Shown here: piece by piece, positions 1-7,767 of the stretch
Position numbering within the stretch: the first letter of the stretch is position 1
Layout: each line of letters starts with the position of its first letter
Source: an uncultured Oscillospiraceae bacterium
Lineage (GTDB): Bacteria; Bacillota; Clostridia; Oscillospirales; Oscillospiraceae
Assembly: GCA_910584605.1 (NCBI GenBank)
Contig: CAJUAW010000010.1
Location: 1-40,089, forward strand
Reading direction: 5' to 3'
DNA length: 40,089 nucleotides
Position numbers and translations under genes: made by a program
The notes under the pieces: generated by a model
The model's input: the letters and a program-made list of their open reading frames with translations, nothing else
What the model was told of the DNA's origin: nothing
Database searches by the model: none

Positions 1-123
1 TTCATCCCATATTGCTTGTCTTCCAAGCTGTTTGAGGTTATGAAGCAGGCCCTAAATAAAATGTATTCCGCTAAATCCGCGCAAAAAAGCAACGCGCAGC
101 AATCAACCGGAATTACGCGGTGA
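1..123 (+). CDS. 3' end of an unidentified protein, cut by the window edge
   Basis: Frame 1 is open from the first base to a TGA at 121-123 and gives a 40-residue tail containing LSSKLFEVMKQALNKMYSAK, followed by a polar, Gln/Ser-rich end. Such a tail would suit the C-terminus of a soluble protein, possibly a DNA-binding response regulator, but nothing diagnostic is present. Codon use is less GC-biased than in the genes to the right. The opposite strand holds the 3' flank of the HAD gene, so the two would be convergent. No clear hairpin terminator separates them. The open frame is short enough to be chance. Confidence 0.4.
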   Translation, partial: FIPYCLSSKLFEVMKQALNKMYSAKSAQKSNAQQSTGITR

Positions 124-192
124 CGCTACACGTTGCGAGACCTAGTGTACCAAAGAAAGCCCCGAAAAGTCAAGCCCTGTTTTGGGACCTTT

Positions 193-972
193 TCAAAATT
201 TTTTCAGCGCCTCCTCCACGCTGGAGCAGGTGGGAAACCGCTCCTTCAGCTGCGGATGGGCGGTATCCATGATATAGGGCCGCCCCACCAGCGACAGCAT
301 GGGGACGTCGTTAAAATTATCTCCAAAGGCCGCAACCTGGTCCAGGCTGATGTTCAGCCTCCGGCACAGCTGCTCCATGCCGGTCCCCTTGTCCGCCAGG
401 GTAAAGTCCAGCCACGCCTCCCCCGCTACCGCGGCCCGGAACCGGCTCTCCCATTTGGGGCACAGGGCCGCCTGCACCTCCTCCAGCGCCTGGGGGCAGT
501 AGGCGGAGACCTTGATTATGTCCTCCGGCACCTCCTCCGGCGAGGCGGCCAGGCAGACGTTATTGCCCGTAAACCAGCGGATGTGCGCCTCAAAATCCGA
601 CCCTTTCGGGCACAGATAGCTTGTATTGACCCCCGAAATCAGCACCTCCGCCTGGGGCAGCGCCAGGATGTCCCGGCTCAGCTCCTCCGCCAGAGCCCGG
701 TCCATCACCGTCTTGCTCCACACCGGGCCGGGACTGCCGGGGCCATAGACCGCCGCGCCGTTCTCACACAGAAAGGGAATCCGGTCCGCCACCGGGGCGA
801 ACAGCCGCCGCAGGCTCTGGTACTGCCGCCCGCTGGCGGGACAGAAAAGCACTCCCTCCCGCTCCAGCCGGCGAATGTGCTCAAACAGCTCCGGGGAGAT
901 CTCCATCGCCCCATTCCGCAGCAGGGTCCCGTCAATGTCGCTGGCGACCAGCCGCACAGCCTCCCGCATCAT
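193..972 (-). CDS. Cof-type HAD-IIB family hydrolase
   Basis: Predicted HAD-superfamily phosphatase of the Cof/IIB class, cytosolic and Mg-dependent; these usually dephosphorylate sugar phosphates or related metabolites. The N-terminal motif I ASDIDGTLL supplies the nucleophile and acid/base aspartates, SGR follows as motif II, a lysine lies in DKGTGMEQL, and GDNFNDVPML is motif IV. Length (about 260 residues) is typical. The start is ambiguous: GTG-ATG-ATG-ATG run in frame at 978-967. A GGAG just upstream is best spaced for the ATG at 972 or 969. It follows the GGDEF gene on the same strand with a 92-base gap, so co-transcription is possible. The substrate cannot be read from sequence. Confidence 0.9.
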   Translation of the reverse strand: MMREAVRLVASDIDGTLLRNGAMEISPELFEHIRRLEREGVLFCPASGRQYQSLRRLFAPVADRIPFLCENGAAVYGPGSPGPVWSKTVMDRALAEELSRDILALPQAEVLISGVNTSYLCPKGSDFEAHIRWFTGNNVCLAASPEEVPEDIIKVSAYCPQALEEVQAALCPKWESRFRAAVAGEAWLDFTLADKGTGMEQLCRRLNISLDQVAAFGDNFNDVPMLSLVGRPYIMDTAHPQLKERFPTCSSVEEALKKF

Positions 973-1064
973 CATCACTCCTGTTCTCCGCCCCGCAGTC
1001 CAACACCTCCCGGAGGCGGACCCTGGTCCGTTCCGAAAGGTGTATGGGGTGGATATGATCTGTT

Positions 1065-1982
1065 TCAGTGTTCCCGCAGCTGCTTCATGGACTCATTCGC
1101 CCAGACCACCTGGTTCCGGCCCAGCTTTTTGGCGTCGTACAGCATGGTGTCCGCAATGCTCAGGCAGGCCTCGTAAGAGCTGTCCTGCCGGGGGACCATG
1201 GTGACCCCTCCGATGCTGACCGTCACCCAGGTGGACACCTCCGGGTTGTGAGGGATATGCAGGTCCTCCACTACCTGGCGGATGTGCTTCATATGGAGGA
1301 ACGCCTTGTCGGAGGGATCGCCCACCATAAAGGCCACAAACTCCTCTCCCCCATAGCGGGCGAAGAAGTCGGTGCTCCGCCGCAGGTTGGAGGCCACCGT
1401 CCTGGCCACCGAGGTAATCACCTTATCCCCGGCGGGGTGGCCGAAGGTGTCATTGTACACCTTAAACTTATCGATATCCATCATGCAGACGGAAAAGGGG
1501 ACCTGGAGGCGGGCGGCCTCCTGCCACTTGATTGCGCTGTAGTGGTCATGGCGGCGGCGGTTGGCCACACCGGTGAGCTGGTCAGTCATGGACTGGGCCT
1601 CCGCCTGCTTGCGGTACTGATACAGCTTGATGTGGGTGTGTACCCTGGCCTTGACGATCAGCGGGTGGAAGGGCTTTGTGATATAATCCACCGCGCCCAG
1701 AGTCAGGCCCAGCTTCTCATGCTCGATGGCGGCCAGGCTGGTGATCAGGATCACGGGGATGTATTGGGTGATGACCTGCTCCTGCAGGGTCTTCAGCATA
1801 GCAAAACCGTCGGTGTCCGGCAGGATCACGTCCAGCAGGATCAGGGAGTAATCGCCGGAGGCGGCCCGGCTCAGGCCATCCGCCGCCGTATGAACAATCG
1901 TAGTCTCATAGTCCTCCTCAATGATGGCCTGCAGCTGGGTAGCCTGCACAAGGCTGTCATCTACAATCAATACTTTTTCCAT
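1065..1982 (-). CDS. REC-GGDEF response regulator, predicted diguanylate cyclase
   Basis: Predicted two-component output protein that makes cyclic di-GMP from two GTP. Residues 1-120 form a receiver domain with acidic pair DD8-9, phospho-acceptor Asp51 in LILLDVILPD and Lys103 in YITKPF. Residues 130-305 form a GGDEF domain with the intact active site GGEEF at 211-215. The RxxD product-inhibition site (RSTD, 202-205) lies five residues before it, so allosteric feedback is expected. No histidine kinase is adjacent, so the input is unknown. The ATG is preceded by AAGGAG. A promoter (TTGCTA-17-TATAAT) lies at 2056-2084. Confidence 0.95.
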   Translation of the reverse strand: MEKVLIVDDSLVQATQLQAIIEEDYETTIVHTAADGLSRAASGDYSLILLDVILPDTDGFAMLKTLQEQVITQYIPVILITSLAAIEHEKLGLTLGAVDYITKPFHPLIVKARVHTHIKLYQYRKQAEAQSMTDQLTGVANRRRHDHYSAIKWQEAARLQVPFSVCMMDIDKFKVYNDTFGHPAGDKVITSVARTVASNLRRSTDFFARYGGEEFVAFMVGDPSDKAFLHMKHIRQVVEDLHIPHNPEVSTWVTVSIGGVTMVPRQDSSYEACLSIADTMLYDAKKLGRNQVVWANESMKQLREH

Positions 1983-2055
1983 CTCAACAACTCCTTGCCC
2001 GGGGCATCATGGTTCCTCTTTATCCTAACAAAACACCCTTAGAAAAGCAACATTT

Positions 2056-2084
2056 ATTATATGCCGAATGGGAGGAAATAGCAA
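2056..2084 (-). promoter_or_regulatory. Sigma-70-type promoter of the GGDEF gene
   Basis: Read on the minus strand, TTGCTA (2079-2084) and TATAAT (2056-2061) are separated by 17 bases, about 75 bases upstream of the start codon. A second weaker TTGCTT-17-TAGGAT arrangement lies closer to the gene. It is divergent from the ilv promoter at 2116. Confidence 0.6.
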
Positions 2085-2115
2085 GGGATATTTCGTGAAA
2101 ATCCAAAAAAGGGAA

Positions 2116-2144
2116 TTGACAAACGGGGCCGGATGGGGTAAGAT
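2116..2144 (+). promoter_or_regulatory. Promoter of the ilv T-box operon
   Basis: TTGACA (2116-2121) and TAAGAT (2139-2144) are separated by exactly 17 bases. Transcription should start near 2151, just before the first T-box helix. This is one of the best consensus promoters in the window and fits a leader whose output is set mainly by attenuation. Confidence 0.8.
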
Positions 2145-2150
2145 AGTTTG

Positions 2151-2417
2151 CAATCATCAAAAAGCAATGACCGGGACAGTAGGCTTGTCCAGAGCCGCAG
2201 AGAGGGCGCGGCTGGTGTAAGCGCCCGCAACGGACATGTCCGAAGGTCACCCGCGAGCAGTCCGGATGAAAGGCCGCAGGGACGGCCCAGTAAGCCGGAA
2301 CGGTTACCCTCCGTTAACGGGGCAATGAGCGCATGGCCAAGGCCATGAATTTAGGTGGTACCACGGAGCGCCGGCTTCGTCCTATCGTGTTGGATGGGAC
2401 GGAGCCTTTTTGTTTTT
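2151..2417 (+). promoter_or_regulatory. T-box leader, predicted valine-specific, controlling the ilv operon
   Basis: This is a tRNA-sensing antitermination leader. Stem I carries the S-turn pair AGTA (2178-2181) and GAA (2242-2244), and an AGAGAGGGC loop closes the AGCCGC/GCGGCT hairpin. The T-box consensus AATTTAGGTGGTACCACGG occupies 2348-2366. In T-boxes the specifier codon follows the GAA and is itself followed by a purine; here GAA-G-GTC-A gives GTC at 2246-2248, valine. A CGGG/CCCG helix closes the specifier loop below, as expected. The competing terminator is at 2373-2417. Uncharged tRNA-Val should favour read-through into ilvB. Identity as a T-box is very secure; the specifier is a manual fold. 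Confidence 0.93.
2373..2417 (+). terminator. T-box-controlled intrinsic terminator
   Basis: A 10-bp stem with one G-T pair, GGCTTCGTCC (2373-2382) with its partner ending GGAGCC (to 2406), is followed by a T-rich run (2407-2417). It lies directly after the T-box sequence and 32 bases before the ilvB1 ATG, so it acts as the conditional attenuator of the leader. Confidence 0.9.
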
Positions 2418-2448
2418 CCGCCTACATATTTATCGGAGGTGACCTTCT

Positions 2449-4077
2449 ATGAACGGAGCACAGGCGCTGATCGAGAGCTTAAAGCGGGAGCACGTAACTC
2501 ACATATTCGGCTACGCCGGAGCCACCATCTGTCCGGCGGCAGACGCCCTGATGGACGTGCCCGAGATCGGCTATACCCTGGTGCGGACCGAGCAGAATGC
2601 GGGGCACATGGCCTCAGGCTACGCCCGGGTGAGCGGCAAGGTGGGGGTGTGCATGGTCACCTCCGGTCCGGGAGCCACCAACCTGATCACCGGCATTGCC
2701 ACCGCTTACATGGACTCCATCCCTATGGTGGCCATCACCGGCCAGGTGCCCAGCCACCTGCTGGGCCGGGACATCTTTCAGGAGGTGGACATCACCGGCG
2801 CGGTGGCCCCCTTCTCCAAGCACAGCTATCTGGTCAAGGACCCCGACCAGATCCCCCGGATCGTCCGGGAGGCCTTCCATATCGCCTCCACCGGCCGGCC
2901 CGGCCCTGTCCTCATCGACATCCCCATCGACGTGCAGGAGCAGCAGCTGAAGCACTTTGACTGGCCGGAGACGGTGAATATCCGGGGGTACAAGCCCAGC
3001 GTAAAGGGCAACGACCTGCAGATCAAGCGGGTGGTGGAGGCCATCGCCGGGGCGAAGCAGCCCATCATCTGCGCCGGAGGCGGCGTATGGCTGGCGGACG
3101 CCAAGGAGGAGCTGCTGGAGCTGGCGGAGGGGACCGGCATCCCGGTGGTCAAGACCATGATGGGCATCTCCCTCATGCCCACCGATCACCCCCTGAACAT
3201 GGGCATGATCGGCGCCCACGGCAACCACTGCGCCAACAAGGCCCTGGCCAAGTCCGACCTGCTGATCATGGTGGGCACACGGGCCGCCGACCGGGCCATC
3301 GTCCAGCCCGACGAAATCCAGCGGCGCATGGCCACCATCCACATCGACGTGGACCCGGCGGAGATTGGAAAAAACATGCAGGCCGCCGTCCCCCTGGTGG
3401 GCAATGTGAAGGTCATCCTCCGGCAGATGCTGGACCTGGGCGTCACTGCCCCCGACTGCACCGAGTGGCGGGCCCGGCTGGCCGACTACCGCAGGGCGGA
3501 GCTGAGCCGTCAGTTCCCCCAGCGGCCCGGCTCCGTCTTCCCCGGCACCGTGATGCGGAAGCTGGGGGCGGCGCTGGACGACGACGCGGTGGTGTGCGCC
3601 GACGTGGGCCAAAACCAGATCTTCACCTGCAAATACCTGCCCCAGAAGCATGGCCGTCTCCTCACCAGCGGCGGCTTGGGCACCATGGGCTATGCCCTGC
3701 CCGCCGGGGTGGGGGTCAAGGTGGCCCAGCCGGAGAAGCAGACCGTGGTGGTCTGCGGCGACGGCTCCTTCCAGATGGCCATGAACGAGCTGGCGGCGGT
3801 GAAGTGCGCCGGGATGGACCTTAAGATCCTCCTGTTCCGCAACAACACCCTGGGGCTGGTTCACCAGATTCAGAGCAAGGCCCCCTACCACGGCCCCTTC
3901 GGGGTGGACCTGGATGGCTCCCCCGACTTCGAGGCCATTGCCGCCGCCTACGGCATCCCCAGCCTGGTGGTCTGCGGCGAGGACGAGCTGGACGAGGCCA
4001 TCGGCCGCTTCCTCGGGGAACCCGGCCCCTGTCTGATGATCTGCCAGGTCCACCCCGACGTGGCCACCACCGACTAA
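2449..4077 (+). CDS. ilvB: Acetolactate synthase large subunit, first copy (divergent isozyme)
   Basis: A thiamine-diphosphate enzyme that condenses pyruvate into 2-acetolactate in valine/leucine synthesis. Catalytic Glu48 lies in RTEQNAGH, the FQEVDITG segment is at 110-117, and the ThDP/Mg motif starts GDGS at 437 with Asn465/466. At 542 residues it is somewhat short for the family. It is divergent: GYAGAT replaces the usual GYPGGT, and LGLVHQIQ (469-475 region) replaces the usual LGMV.QWQ, so Ile474 stands where isoleucine-favouring enzymes have Trp. Loss of this Trp is known in E. coli AHAS II to abolish preference for 2-ketobutyrate. The start is supported by CGGAGGTGA upstream. It is the first gene after the T-box, with ilvN1 12 bases downstream. 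Another ThDP-dependent decarboxylase or synthase is possible but less likely. Confidence 0.93.
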   Translation: MNGAQALIESLKREHVTHIFGYAGATICPAADALMDVPEIGYTLVRTEQNAGHMASGYARVSGKVGVCMVTSGPGATNLITGIATAYMDSIPMVAITGQVPSHLLGRDIFQEVDITGAVAPFSKHSYLVKDPDQIPRIVREAFHIASTGRPGPVLIDIPIDVQEQQLKHFDWPETVNIRGYKPSVKGNDLQIKRVVEAIAGAKQPIICAGGGVWLADAKEELLELAEGTGIPVVKTMMGISLMPTDHPLNMGMIGAHGNHCANKALAKSDLLIMVGTRAADRAIVQPDEIQRRMATIHIDVDPAEIGKNMQAAVPLVGNVKVILRQMLDLGVTAPDCTEWRARLADYRRAELSRQFPQRPGSVFPGTVMRKLGAALDDDAVVCADVGQNQIFTCKYLPQKHGRLLTSGGLGTMGYALPAGVGVKVAQPEKQTVVVCGDGSFQMAMNELAAVKCAGMDLKILLFRNNTLGLVHQIQSKAPYHGPFGVDLDGSPDFEAIAAAYGIPSLVVCGEDELDEAIGRFLGEPGPCLMICQVHPDVATTD

Positions 4078-4089
4078 AGGAGGGCAAAG

Positions 4090-4575
4090 ATGAAACAGAC
4101 CATTTCCGTTCTGGTGGAGAACCAGGCCGGCGTGCTCAACCGCATCACCGGGCTGTTCTCCCGCCGGGCGTTTAACATCGACTCCCTGGCTGTGGGGGTC
4201 ACCGACGACCCCTCCATCTCCCGCATCACCATCATCGTGGACAGCGGCAACAGCGTGGTGGAGCAGGTGGAAAAGCAGCTGAACAAGCTCATTGAGGTTA
4301 TCAAGGTGCGCACCATCCCCGAGGACAACATGATTGGCCGGGAGCTGGTCCTGCTCAAGGTGAACGCCACCAACAAGACCCGGCAGGACATTATGACCAT
4401 CTGCGATATTATGGGGGCCAAGGTGTCCGACATCTCCCCCAGCTCCATGACCCTGGAGCTGTCCGACACCCCCGACCGCATCGATACCTTCGAGGCCATG
4501 CTCCGTCCCTTCTCCATCCTGGAGGTGGTCCGCACCGGGGTTATTGCCCTGCAAAAGGGCGGGGGGAAGATATGA
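4090..4575 (+). CDS. ilvN: Acetolactate synthase regulatory (small) subunit, first copy
   Basis: Small subunit that activates the catalytic subunit and confers valine feedback inhibition. The N-terminal ACT domain (about residues 3-75) contains LVENQAGVLNRITGLFSRR and the following NIDSLAVG stretch. A C-terminal ALS_ss_C domain (about 80-158) ends EVVRTGVIALQKG. At 161 residues the length is typical. The ATG follows AAAGGAGGGC with good spacing, and the gene lies 12 bases after ilvB1, so the two form one isozyme module. Its last bases overlap the ATG of the next gene (ATGA), indicating translational coupling to an unrelated SMI1-like gene. Confidence 0.96.
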   Translation: MKQTISVLVENQAGVLNRITGLFSRRAFNIDSLAVGVTDDPSISRITIIVDSGNSVVEQVEKQLNKLIEVIKVRTIPEDNMIGRELVLLKVNATNKTRQDIMTICDIMGAKVSDISPSSMTLELSDTPDRIDTFEAMLRPFSILEVVRTGVIALQKGGGKI

Positions 4576-5366
4576 AGCTTTTCGGGAAAAAGAAGTATCA
4601 GATTACCCCCATTGAGTTGGTCAAGTGGGCCGAGCCGCTGTTCGGGGATGAGGAAGCCCCCGCCCAGGGCCTTTCCCAGGAGCTGGTCGCCTCCTATGAG
4701 GCGGCGGCAGGCTTTCAAATCCCCGCCGCCCTGCGGGAGTACTATCTGGCCTGCGGCAAGGCCAGCCTGAACGAAATGCTCCACCCCATTCTGACCCCGG
4801 ACAAGGACGCCAAGCCCTTTGGCGGACATCTAAGCTTCTCCCATGATTACATTGAGGACGCCATGCTGGATTTCAGAAGGCACAACGAGACCGGAAATGA
4901 GGAACAGGAGCGGCTGTGGGCGCTGCCCAAGGAACGCTGGGGTGAACAGCTGGACAATTACCTGATGTTCTGGCGGGAGAACCAGGGGTGCTGGTATGCG
5001 GGCATCCGGAGACAGGACCTGGACCAGCCCGACCCGCCGGTGTACTTCAATGACCAAGATACTATGTACCACTGGGCACCCTTTGGTGATTCTGTCTCCT
5101 CCTTCCTGATTGCTACCATCCTTGAGGTCATGGAGGATGAAACCACCGCAGATGCCGACACCTTCGAGGACCCGGACGAGATTCAAGGAGTTCTGGCGGA
5201 GGCCGGCGTGGATTTCCAGCGCTTGTGTGAGCCCTACCCCTTCCCCGGCGGACGCTTCTGCCACACCTGCCTGGACACCGGGACCAACACGCTGTATGTC
5301 TATGGCGAGGAGGCGGAAAACCGTCCCGCCTACTTGAAGGTAATAAAACACTGGGAAGAGGATTGA
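4572..5366 (+). CDS. SMI1/KNR4 (SUKH) family protein inside the ilv operon
   Basis: A 264-residue soluble protein. The stretch EAAAGFQIPAALREYYLACG (about residues 52-71) is the hallmark of the SMI1/KNR4 (SUKH) fold, followed by WYAGIRRQDLDQPDPPVYFN and a C-terminal half rich in aromatic and acidic residues. SUKH proteins are known as immunity proteins of bacterial polymorphic toxins, but many are uncharacterised orphans. The ATG overlaps the ilvN1 stop (ATGA), so it is co-translated with a metabolic gene. No toxin is adjacent. It may guard against an incoming toxin or have a housekeeping role; nothing in the sequence decides this. Confidence 0.85.
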   Translation: MKLFGKKKYQITPIELVKWAEPLFGDEEAPAQGLSQELVASYEAAAGFQIPAALREYYLACGKASLNEMLHPILTPDKDAKPFGGHLSFSHDYIEDAMLDFRRHNETGNEEQERLWALPKERWGEQLDNYLMFWRENQGCWYAGIRRQDLDQPDPPVYFNDQDTMYHWAPFGDSVSSFLIATILEVMEDETTADADTFEDPDEIQGVLAEAGVDFQRLCEPYPFPGGRFCHTCLDTGTNTLYVYGEEAENRPAYLKVIKHWEED

Positions 5367-5379
5367 AGGAGGCGTTTTT

Positions 5380-5871
5380 ATGGGCTGTCTTGGCGGCTTT
5401 CGGGCCATTACCAAGGAAGAACTGGACAAGCTGCGGAATGTACCCAGAGAGGACCGGGTGCCCGACTACCTGGACGAGATGGAGCAGGAGGACTCCTGCG
5501 ACCTGGACAAGGCCTGGGACGCCATCCACCGGGCGCTGACCAACGGAAAGCTGGAATACGGCGGCAAGAACGCCCCCGGCTGCTGGGTAATTCTGGGCGG
5601 CGAGGTTCTCCGGGGCGACCGGGAGGGGGAGGAGGACTACATTGTCACCTGCAAGAACCCCCACCAGGTGCAGCGCATTTACGCATTCCTCCAGGAGCTG
5701 ACCGAGGAAACATTCCGAAAGCTCTACTTTGCCATTGACCCTAAGGAGTACGGTATGGAGTTGGACGAGGACGACTTTGAGTACACCTGGTATTATCTGT
5801 CGGATTCGATTCCATTCTGGAAAAACGCGGCGGAGCAAGGGCTTTGGGTGCTGTTTGATGTGGATCAGTAA
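5380..5871 (+). CDS. DUF1877 (YfbM-like) family protein
   Basis: A 163-residue acidic protein. It matches the YfbM/DUF1877 pattern: MGCLGGFRAITKEELDKL at the N-terminus, CDLDKAWDAIHRALT (about residues 44-58) in the middle, and a tryptophan/tyrosine-rich C-terminus. DUF1877 has no established enzymatic function; E. coli YfbM is the reference member, and members often lie next to immunity-type genes. AAGGAGG precedes the ATG, and the gene begins 13 bases after the SMI1 stop, so both sit between the two ilvBN modules of one transcript. Confidence 0.85.
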   Translation: MGCLGGFRAITKEELDKLRNVPREDRVPDYLDEMEQEDSCDLDKAWDAIHRALTNGKLEYGGKNAPGCWVILGGEVLRGDREGEEDYIVTCKNPHQVQRIYAFLQELTEETFRKLYFAIDPKEYGMELDEDDFEYTWYYLSDSIPFWKNAAEQGLWVLFDVDQ

Positions 5872-5894
5872 GGAAAACTGACAGGTTTCTGCCC

Positions 5895-6027
5895 AAAAGG
5901 CCCCCTTGCGAAAGGGGGCTGGCACGGCGAAGCCGTGACTGGGGGATTCGTTCCCCACACGCCTTTCCCATCACCGGAATCCCCCCGCCCCCTGCGGGGG
6001 CACCCCCCTTTGGCAAGGGGGGCTTAA
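5895..6027. repeat. MITE-like palindromic intergenic repeat
   Basis: A 133-base non-coding element with long terminal inverted repeats. The left end AGGCCCCCTTGCGAAAGGGG (from 5898) matches the reverse complement of the right end, which reads AGCCCCCCTTGCCAAAGGGG, with few mismatches. Inside are a perfect CACGGC-GAA-GCCGTG hairpin (5923-5937) and a GCCCCCTGCGGGGGC hairpin (5987-6001). From memory, GC-rich palindromes of this layout (GGGGGCTGGCACGG and GTGACTGGGGGATT) are very common between genes of gut Firmicutes; I could not search. It lies in the ilv transcript just before ilvB2, so its RNA would fold strongly. Confidence 0.75.
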
Positions 6028-6050
6028 CCCTATCGAAAAGAGGCGAAATA

Positions 6051-7754
6051 ATGAAAATCAGAGCGACCGCGGCCATCATGGAGTGCCTGCTGGAGCAGGA
6101 GGTGGACACCGTCTTCGGGTATCCCGGCGGGACCATCCTGAATCTCTATGACGAGCTGTATAACTACAGGGACAAAATACACCACGTTTTGACCGCCCAT
6201 GAGCAGGGCGCGTCCCACGCCGCCGACGGCTACGCCCGGTCCACTGGGAAGGTGGGGGTGTGCTTCGCCACCAGCGGCCCCGGGGCCACCAATCTGGTCA
6301 CCGGCATTGCCACCGCCTATATGGACTCCTCCCCCATCGTCTTCATCACCTGCAACGTCACCGAGCAGACCCTGGGCAAGGACGCCTTCCAGGAGGTGGA
6401 CATCACCGGCATCGCCATGCCTATCACCAAGGCGGCCTACCTGGTCCGGGACGCCCAGACCATCCCCGACGTAATGCGCCAGGCCTTCGCTGTGGCGGCC
6501 ACCGGCCGGCCCGGTCCGGTGCTCATCGACTTTGTGAAAAATGTCACCTTCCCCAACGTGGAGATCGACTACGAATTTGTCCCCTGGACCGAGAACCGGA
6601 AGTGCGGCAGTCTCCGGTCCCTGGCCAGCAGCCACGATTTGAAGACGCCCGAGCCCAACCTGGGAGACATCGACGTTCTGGTGGACATGATCGTCCAGGC
6701 GGAAAAGCCTCTGCTGATCTGCGGCGGCGGCGTGGTCCGGGGGCGGGCCCACAATGAGTTCCGGACATTTGCCGAAAAGCTGGACGCCCCGGTGGCCATC
6801 ACCGTCATGGGCGGGGGCGGCTTCCCTGGCGGACACCCCCTCACTGCCGGCATGATCGGAATGCACGGCTCCCAGGCCAGCAACGTGGCCTGCAACGAGT
6901 GCGATCTGCTCATCGCCGTAGGCTGCCGGTTCTCCGACCGGGTGGCTCTCCAGCCGGACACCTTCGCCAGTCAGGCGAAAATCGTTCACATCGACATCGA
7001 CCGGTCGGAGATCGACAAAAACGTCCTCACCGACCACCACATCATTGGCTCCGCCAAGCGGGTGCTGGAGCTGCTCAATGAGCGCCTGCCCCAGTACAGC
7101 CATCCGGAGTGGAAGGAGCATATCCTCCCCCTGCGGGAGCCCTCCGTCCCCCGGCAGAGCGAGACCCTGACTCCCAAGCAGGTGCTGGAGACCATCCGCC
7201 GTCTGGCCCCCCAGGACGCCATCGTGGCCACCGACGTGGGCCAGCATCAGATGTGGTCCATCCAACACTTCCACTTCGACTACCCCGGCCAGCTCCTCAC
7301 CTCCGGCGGCTTCGGCACCATGGGCTTTGGCCTGGGGGCGGCCATCGGGGCCAAGGTGGGCAATCCGGACAAGGTGGTGGTCCACACCACCGGCGACGGC
7401 TGCTTCCGCATGAACTGCCATGAGCTGGCCACCGTGGAGCACTACCATCTGCCCATCATCACTGTGGTGTTCAACAACGGCACCCTGGGCATGGTGCGCC
7501 AGTGGCAGAATCTGATTTACAGCAAACGCTTCTCCGAGACCACCCTGGACCGGGGCCCCGACTTCGTCAGGCTGGCGGAGGCCTATGGCCTGAAGGGCTT
7601 CCGGGCCACCACCATGGCGGAGATGGAGACGGCCTTCCAGGCCGCCCTGGAGGCGGGATGCGGCTGCGTCATTGACTGCGTGCTGGACATAGACGAGATG
7701 GTCCGGCCCATGGTGGCAGGCGGCGCGCACATCACGGATTTTCTGTTAAAGTAA
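6051..7754 (+). CDS. ilvB: Acetolactate synthase large subunit, second copy (canonical)
   Basis: ThDP/FAD-dependent acetohydroxyacid synthase catalytic subunit making 2-acetolactate and 2-aceto-2-hydroxybutyrate. Motifs are canonical: VFGYPGGTIL (21-30), catalytic Glu51 in AHEQGASHAADG, SGPGATNLVTG (75-85), LLTSGGFGTMGFGL (415-428), and the ThDP motif GDG448-450 with FNN 474-476. The LGMVRQWQ motif is intact with Trp485, the residue tied to 2-ketobutyrate preference. The 567-residue length is normal. GAGG lies 8 bases before the ATG. It follows the palindromic repeat and is followed by its own ilvN 13 bases later, giving a second complete isozyme in the same operon. Confidence 0.97.
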   Translation: MKIRATAAIMECLLEQEVDTVFGYPGGTILNLYDELYNYRDKIHHVLTAHEQGASHAADGYARSTGKVGVCFATSGPGATNLVTGIATAYMDSSPIVFITCNVTEQTLGKDAFQEVDITGIAMPITKAAYLVRDAQTIPDVMRQAFAVAATGRPGPVLIDFVKNVTFPNVEIDYEFVPWTENRKCGSLRSLASSHDLKTPEPNLGDIDVLVDMIVQAEKPLLICGGGVVRGRAHNEFRTFAEKLDAPVAITVMGGGGFPGGHPLTAGMIGMHGSQASNVACNECDLLIAVGCRFSDRVALQPDTFASQAKIVHIDIDRSEIDKNVLTDHHIIGSAKRVLELLNERLPQYSHPEWKEHILPLREPSVPRQSETLTPKQVLETIRRLAPQDAIVATDVGQHQMWSIQHFHFDYPGQLLTSGGFGTMGFGLGAAIGAKVGNPDKVVVHTTGDGCFRMNCHELATVEHYHLPIITVVFNNGTLGMVRQWQNLIYSKRFSETTLDRGPDFVRLAEAYGLKGFRATTMAEMETAFQAALEAGCGCVIDCVLDIDEMVRPMVAGGAHITDFLLK

Positions 7755-7767
7755 GGGGGCGGACAGG

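Noticed and set aside
2236-2238. ATG (methionine) as the T-box specifier
   Set aside because: It lies distal to the S-turn GAA, within the paired upper helix, not in the specifier loop.
2245-2247. GGT (glycine) as the T-box specifier
   Set aside because: It directly follows the GAA but would be followed by C rather than a purine, and a glycine sensor does not fit an ilv operon. GTC followed by A fits better.
2614-4554. A 646-codon open frame antisense to ilvB1/ilvN1, with similar long antisense frames over ilvB2, ilvC, nrdD and the symporter gene
   Set aside because: The plus-strand proteins are unmistakable. The antisense products are low-complexity, rich in His, Gly, Asp, Val and Leu, as expected from GC-rich third positions, and lack ribosome sites.
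5895-6027. The GC-rich palindromes as a second T-box or an ordinary terminator before ilvB2
   Set aside because: There is no T-box consensus, no specifier loop and no T tract. The layout fits a palindromic repeat element better.
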